Shown here: piece by piece, positions 34,184-40,210 of the stretch
Layout: every line of letters begins with the position of its first letter
How positions within the stretch are numbered: position 1 is the stretch's first letter
Source of the DNA: DAOTWA01 sp034435955
Lineage (GTDB): Bacteria > Chloroflexota > Anaerolineae > Anaerolineales > Anaerolineaceae
DNA length: 64,000 nt
Direction: 5' to 3'
Assembly: GCA_034435955.1 (NCBI GenBank)
Contig: DAOTWA010000013.1
Span: 1 to 64,000, forward strand
Made by a program: the position numbers and the translations under genes
Notes under the pieces: model-generated
Database searches by the model: none
What the model was told of the DNA's origin: nothing
Seen by the model: only the letters and a program-made list of their open reading frames with translations

Positions 34184-34408
34184 CTAACCGGTGATCACAA
34201 CGGTGAGGATGATGAGTATAAAGAATAAGACGCTCAGTATAATGGTGATCCAGAACAGGGTCTTCTCGATGCCCCGCCGTGCGGTGAATATACCGCCTGT
34301 GTCTATTCCGGTCAACCCCCCCAGGCCGACACCCTTATTTTGCAGAATAATGGCGGCGATCAGGGCGATCGAAGTTATAATCAACGCGATGTGAAAAAAC
34401 TGGGCCAC
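34184..34408 (-). CDS. secG: Protein translocase subunit SecG
   Basis: A 74-residue SecG with two transmembrane helices (about 5-22 and 52-72) and the conserved loop LLQNKG-like region (IILQNKGVGLGG, then FTARRGIEKTLFW). It is an accessory subunit of the SecYEG channel. The start is GTG at 34408, preceded by CAGGAGGA at ideal spacing; the ATG at 34450 would add an unlikely tail. A strong promoter precedes it. It is followed by a 182-base gap before the solute-binding gene, so it is probably transcribed alone. Confidence 0.94.
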   Translation of the reverse strand: MAQFFHIALIITSIALIAAIILQNKGVGLGGLTGIDTGGIFTARRGIEKTLFWITIILSVLFFILIILTVVITG

Positions 34409-34436
34409 GCTATCCTCCTGAAATCGAAACACGGGC

Positions 34437-34466
34437 ATTATACTGGCCAAAGTCCCGAATCGTCAA
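34437..34466 (-). promoter_or_regulatory. Strong sigma-70 promoter of secG
   Basis: On the minus strand, -35 TTGACG (34466-34461, 5 of 6) and -10 TATAAT (34442-34437, 6 of 6) are 18 bases apart. The leader contains AGGAGGA before the GTG. It faces away from the PHP-domain gene that starts at 34480. Confidence 0.8.
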
Positions 34467-34479
34467 CCGTTACCGAAAT

Positions 34480-35544
34480 ATGCACGAACTGGTAGTCAAC
34501 CTCCATATGCATACCCGTTATTCGGACGGGAGTGGCACGCACAAGGATATCGCCCGTGCGGCTCTGGCGGCCGGTCTGGACGCAGTCATCATCACCGACC
34601 ATAACGTGCTGGTGGACGGCTTTGAGGGCTACTACCAAGAGGGCAAGCGCCGCCTGCTCATGCTGGTGGGCGAGGAGGTGCATGATCAGGCCCGCCTCCC
34701 GCAGAAGAACCACCTCCTCGTTTTGGGCGCTGGGCAGGAGATGGCCACCTTCGCCTCAGACCCCCAACGACTGATTGATCGCGTGCGTCGGTCCGGTGGT
34801 CTGGCGTTCATCGCTCACCCGGTTGAATCGGCTCTCCCTGCATTTGGTGAAGATGACATCTCTTGGGTCGATTGGGAAGTCCGCGGTTTTCACGGCCTGG
34901 AGATTTGGAATGGTCTCTCAGAGTTCAAATCCGTGGTAAAAAGCAAACTTCAGGCTTACTTTTTCGCCTTTTTCCCTCAATACATAAACCACGCTCCTCT
35001 GCCAGAAACCCTGCAGCGCTGGGACGAACTGCTTGCATCAGGATTAAAAATTGCCGCGCTGGGCGGCTCGGATGCGCATGCCTGGTTGAAATCAGCCGGA
35101 CCATTTCGGCGCGTCATTTTCCCCTATGAATACCATTTCCACGCGGTAAACACGCACCTGCTTACCCCCACCCCTTTGAGTGGCGACCTGGCTGCCGACC
35201 GCCGCATGATTCTGGAGGCGCTGGCAGTGGGCCGATCTTTCGTGGGTTATGACCGCCCCGCTTCAACGCGCGGCTTCAGCTTCAGCGCTCAGGGACGCGA
35301 TGCGCTCGCCCAGATGGGTGACGAGATCCCCGTCCAGGGCGGGGTGACCCTCCAGGTGCACCTGCCTGCACCGGCGAAATGTCGCTTGATCTGCAACGGG
35401 CGGGTGGTGCGTGACTGGCAGAAACGTGAGGTCTACACGTACATTACAACCGAGCCCGGCGCCTATCGGGTGGAGGCTTACCGCCCATACCTGGGTCGTC
35501 TGCGCGGCTGGATCTTCAGCAATCCCATCTACGTTCGTTCGTGA
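34480..35544 (+). CDS. PHP-domain metal-dependent phosphoesterase
   Basis: A 354-residue protein of the PHP family, phosphoesterases using two or three metals. The motifs are HMHTRYSDG near the N-terminus, VIITDHN, FIAHPVE, and GGSDAHAW in the second half. The C-terminal 100 residues form a beta-rich part that is not in the minimal PHP domain and may bind substrate. The start at 34480 has no clear ribosome site, and the transcript might be short-leadered. Downstream is the YbaK gene, 18 bases away. Substrate unknown. Confidence 0.87.
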   Translation: MHELVVNLHMHTRYSDGSGTHKDIARAALAAGLDAVIITDHNVLVDGFEGYYQEGKRRLLMLVGEEVHDQARLPQKNHLLVLGAGQEMATFASDPQRLIDRVRRSGGLAFIAHPVESALPAFGEDDISWVDWEVRGFHGLEIWNGLSEFKSVVKSKLQAYFFAFFPQYINHAPLPETLQRWDELLASGLKIAALGGSDAHAWLKSAGPFRRVIFPYEYHFHAVNTHLLTPTPLSGDLAADRRMILEALAVGRSFVGYDRPASTRGFSFSAQGRDALAQMGDEIPVQGGVTLQVHLPAPAKCRLICNGRVVRDWQKREVYTYITTEPGAYRVEAYRPYLGRLRGWIFSNPIYVRS

Positions 35545-35562
35545 GAGGGAGGGAACGCTGCA

Positions 35563-36057
35563 GTGGTGGCCAACAACGTGACCCGAATGCTGGACGCGCG
35601 TAAAATCAGTTACAAGGCTTTCGCTCTTCCAGCGGAAAAATTGGGCGCGCTGGAGACTGCCAAAATATTGGGTGTGCCCCCCTCTCAGGTATTCAAGACT
35701 ATCGTGATTACCCGCGAGAAACCCGGAAAAGCCATTCTGGCGCTTGTTCCCGGCGACCGTGAGGTGGATCTTAAGGCGGTAGCGAAAACTCTGGGTGAGA
35801 AAAAAGTGCGTCTGCCCAGCCAGCGAGAGGCAGAAGCGCTCACCGGCCTGCAGGCCGGCGGCATATCCCCCCTGGCACTGATCAACAAGGGATTTCAAAC
35901 CTTACTGGATACTTCTGCCCGGCAATACACGGAGATCCACATTTCCGGTGGACAACGCGGTTTGAATATCCGCCTCTCCGTTGACGACTTGATCAGGCTG
36001 GTTAACGCGCGGCTCGCTCCGATCAGCTCAGCAGAGGCCAGCGGAGAAGAAAGCTAA
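35563..36057 (+). CDS. ybaK: Cys-tRNA(Pro) deacylase, YbaK/EbsC family
   Basis: A 164-residue trans-editing domain protein that hydrolyses mischarged Cys-tRNA(Pro). It has LGVPPSQVFKTIVI, the conserved Lys region LALVPGDREVDLK, and GGISPLAL near the substrate pocket. The start is GTG at 35563, 18 bases after the PHP stop, with GAGGGAGGG upstream. Its TAA interleaves with the TAG of rtcB on the other strand. Confidence 0.92.
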   Translation: MVANNVTRMLDARKISYKAFALPAEKLGALETAKILGVPPSQVFKTIVITREKPGKAILALVPGDREVDLKAVAKTLGEKKVRLPSQREAEALTGLQAGGISPLALINKGFQTLLDTSARQYTEIHISGGQRGLNIRLSVDDLIRLVNARLAPISSAEASGEES

Positions 36058-37505
36058 CCCTTGACCACCGCCACCGGGCGAAGTCTGGCCACCTTGCGGG
36101 CGATGCCTGCGCCGACCACGGTCTCCACCACGCTGTCTACGTCCTTATAAGCCTGGGGAGCCTCCTCGGCCAGTCCAGACATAGACCCGGCGCGCACCTT
36201 GATGCCGCTGTGCTCCATCTCCAGGCGCAGACTCTCGCCTCGCACTTCCTTCTTGGCCTTTGCCCGGCTGAGCACCCGCCCGGCTCCATGACAGCTTGAA
36301 CCGTAAGAGCGCGCCATGCTGCCCTTCGTGCCAGCCAGAACCCACGAGGCCGTGCCCATACTTCCGGGGACAAGCACGGGCTGTCCGTGTTCGCGATAAT
36401 CAGGCGGCAGGCCGGGCGCGCCGGGGCCGAATGCGCGTGTGGCTCCCTTCCGATGCACGCAAACCTCGACCCGCCGGCCTTCGATCTCGTGCGTTTCGAT
36501 CTTACCGATATTGTGGGCGATGTCATAAACCTGGCGTACGTGCCAATCCTCAACCACGCCAGCAAACACTTCCTCGACCGCGCGCCGCACAGCGCTGGCC
36601 AGAATCTGACGGTTCGCGAAGGCAAAATTAGCGGCCGCGCGCATCGCGGCTAAGTAACTCTCTCCTTCGGGTGAATCCAGCGGGGCGCATACCAGCTCGC
36701 GGTCGGGGAGTTGAATGTTGTACCGCCGCACCGCGCCTTGGAAGCTGCCAACGAAATCGGTGCACACTTGATGTCCGAAACCGCGCGAGCCGCAATGGAT
36801 TTGCACGACCAGGCAGCCTTCTTCCAGGCCGAAGGCGCGCGCTGTCTCCGGTGCGAAGAGCTGTTCCACCACGTCCACTTCGATGAAATGGTTGCCCGAG
36901 CCAACCGTACCGAGCTGCGTCCGTCCGCGTTCCTTGGCGCGTTTGCTCACCTTCTGGGGATCGGCGCCTTCGATGCAACCACCCTCCTCGGTGTGCGCCA
37001 GATCTTCCATCGTGGCGTAGCCTTTCTTGTATGCCCAGCGCGACCCTTCGCGGCACACGTGGTCCAGCTCTTCCTCGCTCAAGCGAATCGCGCTCTCCGA
37101 GCCTACCCCGCTTGGGCAGTAGTGGTCAAGAGCCGTGGCCAGGGCATCCAGGTGCTCCTGGGCTGCTTCAAGCGGTATGCGTGTGGCCATCAGGCGCACA
37201 CCGCAGTTAATGTCGTAGCCGATACCGCCGGGGGAGATGACTCCATTCGGTACTTGAGTGACCGCCACCGCGCCGATGGGAAAGCCGTACCCTTGATGCA
37301 TGTCCGGCATTACGACCACCGGCCCGGCCAGCCCGGGAAGTGTGGTCGTATTAATGGCTTGTTCAATGGAAAGATCCTGCAAGGAAGCTTCAAGCAGTCT
37401 GCGCGTTGCAAAAAACCGCACCGCCACCCTCATATCCGAGCGGTAAATCTTGGGAATTTCCCATTCGTATTCGCTGATTGGCTTGAAATCACGCATGGAA
37501 ACCAT
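36054..37505 (-). CDS. rtcB: RNA-splicing ligase RtcB
   Basis: A 483-residue RtcB, a GTP- and Mn-dependent ligase joining 2',3'-cyclic phosphate or 3'-phosphate RNA ends to 5'-OH ends. It has GGIGYDINCGVR with the metal-binding Asp and Cys, the HCGSRGFGHQV motif, and VHRKGATRAFGPG near the guanylylation His (about residue 360-400). The ATG has GAGGCGCTGAC upstream. The archease gene ends 69 bases before its start on the same strand. Long open frames on the opposite strand are shadows. The lack of a neighbouring RtcR or sigma-54 motif suggests constitutive rather than stress-triggered expression. Confidence 0.97.
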   Translation of the reverse strand: MVSMRDFKPISEYEWEIPKIYRSDMRVAVRFFATRRLLEASLQDLSIEQAINTTTLPGLAGPVVVMPDMHQGYGFPIGAVAVTQVPNGVISPGGIGYDINCGVRLMATRIPLEAAQEHLDALATALDHYCPSGVGSESAIRLSEEELDHVCREGSRWAYKKGYATMEDLAHTEEGGCIEGADPQKVSKRAKERGRTQLGTVGSGNHFIEVDVVEQLFAPETARAFGLEEGCLVVQIHCGSRGFGHQVCTDFVGSFQGAVRRYNIQLPDRELVCAPLDSPEGESYLAAMRAAANFAFANRQILASAVRRAVEEVFAGVVEDWHVRQVYDIAHNIGKIETHEIEGRRVEVCVHRKGATRAFGPGAPGLPPDYREHGQPVLVPGSMGTASWVLAGTKGSMARSYGSSCHGAGRVLSRAKAKKEVRGESLRLEMEHSGIKVRAGSMSGLAEEAPQAYKDVDSVVETVVGAGIARKVARLRPVAVVKG

Positions 37506-37574
37506 GTCAGCGCCTCCTTTCTCTGCTTTGTCAACCTTCCCGTCAGGGCTTCCGTGCCGACAACGCAGTACGGC

Positions 37575-37991
37575 TCAAACGTCGAAGACCACCGTCGTTT
37601 CCAGACCATCCTCACCTCCGCGGATGGCCAACTGATGGAAGGTCACCGCTTTGATGGCCTTGGCGATGTCCTCCCACCGCGCTCCCGAGAGCTCGGCCGC
37701 CAGGCGCCCATCCTGGATCGAGACGCTCACATTATCGAAGACCAGCCTCTCTTGCTCACACAGATATATAAGTTCGCTAAGGAAGGCGACCAGCAGGCTT
37801 TCAGCGTCTTGTGCGGATAATTCAAGTCGCCGCGCTACCCGCGGGGCGGACTGGAGACGCACCTGCATGAGCGCGTACATCCCCCGCGCAGCCTGCTCAA
37901 ACAGGCTCTCCAGGTCCGGCGCCCATATATGGAGGGCCACATCCGCAGTATGAGGTAGCTCTTGGAAACCTGACGCCTTATCCTTTGCCAT
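37575..37991 (-). CDS. Archease, RtcB cofactor
   Basis: A 138-residue archease. It activates RtcB by assisting the guanylylation step and allowing multiple turnover. It has the signature ELPHTADVAL near the N-terminus, where the acidic and His residues bind metal. The frame is open far upstream, but the ATG at 37991 begins right at the domain (AKDKASGFQELPH) and lies 13 bases after a minus-strand TATAAT. It is cotranscribed upstream of rtcB, as in many genomes. Confidence 0.95.
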   Translation of the reverse strand: MAKDKASGFQELPHTADVALHIWAPDLESLFEQAARGMYALMQVRLQSAPRVARRLELSAQDAESLLVAFLSELIYLCEQERLVFDNVSVSIQDGRLAAELSGARWEDIAKAIKAVTFHQLAIRGGEDGLETTVVFDV

Positions 37992-38000
37992 GCCTTTGTG

Positions 38001-38010
38001 TATAATTATA
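38001..38010. promoter_or_regulatory. Palindromic -10 shared by divergent archease and FHA genes
   Basis: TATAATTATA is self-complementary. Read on the minus strand it gives TATAAT 13 bases before the archease ATG; read on the plus strand it gives TATAAT 31 bases before the FHA gene ATG. No clear -35 on either side. Confidence 0.45.
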
Positions 38011-38037
38011 CCCATCATTCCGCCCGGACAGATCCTT

Positions 38038-38844
38038 ATGAAATCCCAACTCGATCTGATCGAGAGCCGTTTGCAGGCATTGATTGAAAATAGCGTCGCT
38101 GCCATCCTGCCGTGGGGCAACCCACAGCAGATGCTGGCGCACCAATTGGTCGAGGCGATGCGGACCAATTCGGTCAGCCGGCAGGACGGCACCATCCTGG
38201 CGCCCAACCATTATGTCATCGTCGTTCATCCCAGCCGTATGCCTTATTGGCAGGCGAACCAAAATTTACTGGATGAGCTTGGACATGTGTTATACCAGGC
38301 AGGCGAGGATGCTGGTTTTCATTTCACCGCTCCACCCAGCTTCACCCTGGAGGCGAACGGCGAGCTTTTGCCAAACGGGATTTCCATCACCTCTTCGATC
38401 ACCGAGGAAAAAATGAGCCAGACTTCCGTGCTGGAATCCCAACCCGATGGTGGCCCAGACGCCAATGAAAGCGTACCACCGGGCGCCTTCCTGATCGTCA
38501 ATGGCGTGGAAGTCTTCATGCTCACTCGGCCGGTAATCAACATCGGACGTCGGCCGGACAATCACCTCGTGATTGATGACCCGCGCGTTTCGCGCACCCA
38601 TGCTCAGATGCGCGTCTCCCAGGGAACCTATATCATCTTTGACCTAAATTCGACCGGCGGGACCTTCGTCAACAGCCAGCGCATCAGCCGGCAGCGCTTG
38701 AGGCCCGGCGATGTGATTTCCTTGGCAGGTGTGCCCCTGATCTATGGCCAGGATTCGCCGGCATCTCAGGACGATCCAAACGCAGATACCGCACAAATAA
38801 GCAACAACCCAGATTCAGACGCCGACCTTGAAACGGATGGCTGA
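38038..38844 (+). CDS. FhaA-like protein: DUF3662 domain plus FHA domain
   Basis: A 268-residue soluble protein. Residues 1-120 match the DUF3662/FhaA_N domain (LIESRLQALIENSVAAI..., IVVHPSRM), and the C-terminal part is an FHA domain (about 165-240) with GRRPDNHLVI, SRTHAQM and TGGTFVN, which binds phosphothreonine. In Actinobacteria FhaA sits beside FhaB, RodA and PbpA and works in cell-wall control by Ser/Thr kinases. The frame is open earlier; the ATG at 38038 matches the domain. Its stop overlaps the next ATG. Confidence 0.9.
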   Translation: MKSQLDLIESRLQALIENSVAAILPWGNPQQMLAHQLVEAMRTNSVSRQDGTILAPNHYVIVVHPSRMPYWQANQNLLDELGHVLYQAGEDAGFHFTAPPSFTLEANGELLPNGISITSSITEEKMSQTSVLESQPDGGPDANESVPPGAFLIVNGVEVFMLTRPVINIGRRPDNHLVIDDPRVSRTHAQMRVSQGTYIIFDLNSTGGTFVNSQRISRQRLRPGDVISLAGVPLIYGQDSPASQDDPNADTAQISNNPDSDADLETDG

Positions 38845-39275
38845 TGATCGCAATCCTCGCCCTCGTCCTGAGAATCCTGCTGGCGGTCACCCTGTACGCC
38901 TTCCTGGGATGGGCGCTGATCACCTTATGGCGCGACCTGCGCTCCCAGGCCACCCTGATCCGCACGCGCCAGGTGCCTCCTCTCAGCCTGACTTTCAAAC
39001 ACCAAAACGAGCTGATTACGCGCCATTTTTCCGTCCCCGAGGTGACCATTGGCCGTGATCCAAGCTGCAACTGCCCAATCAGCGACGAGACCGTATCAGG
39101 GAAGCATGCCCGCCTTTTATATCACCACAATCAATGGTGGGTTGAAGACCTGCAATCTACCAACGGCACATTTCTCAACCATGAGAAAGTCGATACTCCC
39201 ACGGTTTTGATCTCAGGCGACGAGCTGGTCTGCGGGCGGGTCACTCTGACCATCAACCTGAACGACGGGCATTGA
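38844..39275 (+). CDS. FhaB-like membrane FHA protein
   Basis: A 143-residue protein: one transmembrane helix (about 4-26), a short linker, and an FHA domain (about 60-135) with GRDPSCNCPI, SGKHARL and STNGTFLN. It has the layout of actinobacterial FhaB/FipA-partner proteins. The ATG overlaps the FhaA stop (TGATG), so the two are coupled. No Ser/Thr kinase or phosphatase gene lies in the window, so the phosphorylated partner is unknown. mtnP follows across a 62-base gap with its own -10. Confidence 0.9.
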   Translation: MIAILALVLRILLAVTLYAFLGWALITLWRDLRSQATLIRTRQVPPLSLTFKHQNELITRHFSVPEVTIGRDPSCNCPISDETVSGKHARLLYHHNQWWVEDLQSTNGTFLNHEKVDTPTVLISGDELVCGRVTLTINLNDGH

Positions 39276-39294
39276 GGCCCGCCTCCTGCATCTG

Positions 39295-39303
39295 TGCTAT
39301 GAT
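39295..39303 (+). promoter_or_regulatory. Extended -10 promoter TGCTATGAT of mtnP
   Basis: TG (39295-39296), one base, TATGAT (39298-39303), 35 bases before the mtnP ATG. The leader contains GGAG at about 7 bases from the start. Confidence 0.5.
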
Positions 39304-39337
39304 AGTGCCTGTCTACGCCCTATGATGGAGATGAAGC

Positions 39338-40210
39338 ATGCAAAATCCACCTGCATTAGCTGTGATTGGCGGTTCCGGCCTGTACGAGATGGCTGGCCTG
39401 GAAGATCCCCGCAGCTTCGATGTGGATACGCCATTCGGCAAGCCCAGTGCTCCTGTCGTCGTCGGCGTATTGGAAGGTAAACCGGTTGCCTTCCTGGCCC
39501 GCCACGGTATCGGCCACCACATCTCTCCCACCGAGGTCAATTACCGCGCCAACATTTACGCCCTTAAATCTTTGGGCGTCGAGCGGGTCGTCAGCATCAG
39601 CGCCTGCGGTTCATTGCGCGAGGATTACGCTCCTGGCAGCATTGTCATCCCGGATCAAGTGTTCGATTTCACCCGCGGCGCCCGTGAGCGCTCGTTTTTC
39701 AAAGAAGGCGTCGTCGCCCACATCGGCGCGGCCGATCCCTTTTGCCCCGACCTCTCCGAGCAGCTCTTCCAGGCGGTGAAACAGGTCGGCGTGGTAGCCC
39801 ATCGCGGTGGCACTTTTATCACCATCGAAGGGCCGCGTTTTTCCACCAAGGCGGAATCGCATCTTTTCCGCGCCTGGGGTATGTCGCTGATCGGCATGAC
39901 GACTTCGCCGGAAGTCTTCCTGGCGCGCGAAGCCGAGTTGTGCTATGCGGTCATGGCTCACGTCACTGATTACGACGTCTGGCATGTGAGCGAAGAACAG
40001 GTCAGCGTGGAGCTTGTCGTCCGCACCCTTTTGCAGAATACCGCCGCCGCGCAGGAGGCCGTCAAACAACTGGTGCGGACGCTGACTCCGGAGCGCAATT
40101 GCGATTGCGGCCATGCGCTTGCATCCACCATCATCACACGTAGGGACATGATCCCGCCCGAAACGCGCGAGAAGCTTTCCCTCCTGATTGGCAAATACCT
40201 GCAAGATTGA
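39338..40210 (+). CDS. mtnP: S-methyl-5'-thioadenosine phosphorylase
   Basis: A 290-residue MTAP/PNP-family phosphorylase. It cleaves methylthioadenosine with phosphate to adenine and methylthioribose 1-phosphate. It has IGGSGLYEM at the start, RHGIGHHISPTEVNYRANI for phosphate and ribose contacts, SACGSLRE, and MTTSPEVFLAREAELCYAV. The start follows ATGGAGATGAAGC. Its TGA overlaps the TTG start of the RodA-PBP fusion. It thus splits an otherwise cell-wall cluster. Confidence 0.95.
   Translation: MQNPPALAVIGGSGLYEMAGLEDPRSFDVDTPFGKPSAPVVVGVLEGKPVAFLARHGIGHHISPTEVNYRANIYALKSLGVERVVSISACGSLREDYAPGSIVIPDQVFDFTRGARERSFFKEGVVAHIGAADPFCPDLSEQLFQAVKQVGVVAHRGGTFITIEGPRFSTKAESHLFRAWGMSLIGMTTSPEVFLAREAELCYAVMAHVTDYDVWHVSEEQVSVELVVRTLLQNTAAAQEAVKQLVRTLTPERNCDCGHALASTIITRRDMIPPETREKLSLLIGKYLQD

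Noticed and set aside
36711..37820. A 369-codon open frame on the plus strand
   Set aside because: It is antisense to rtcB and archease and has no family features; it reflects the high GC content.
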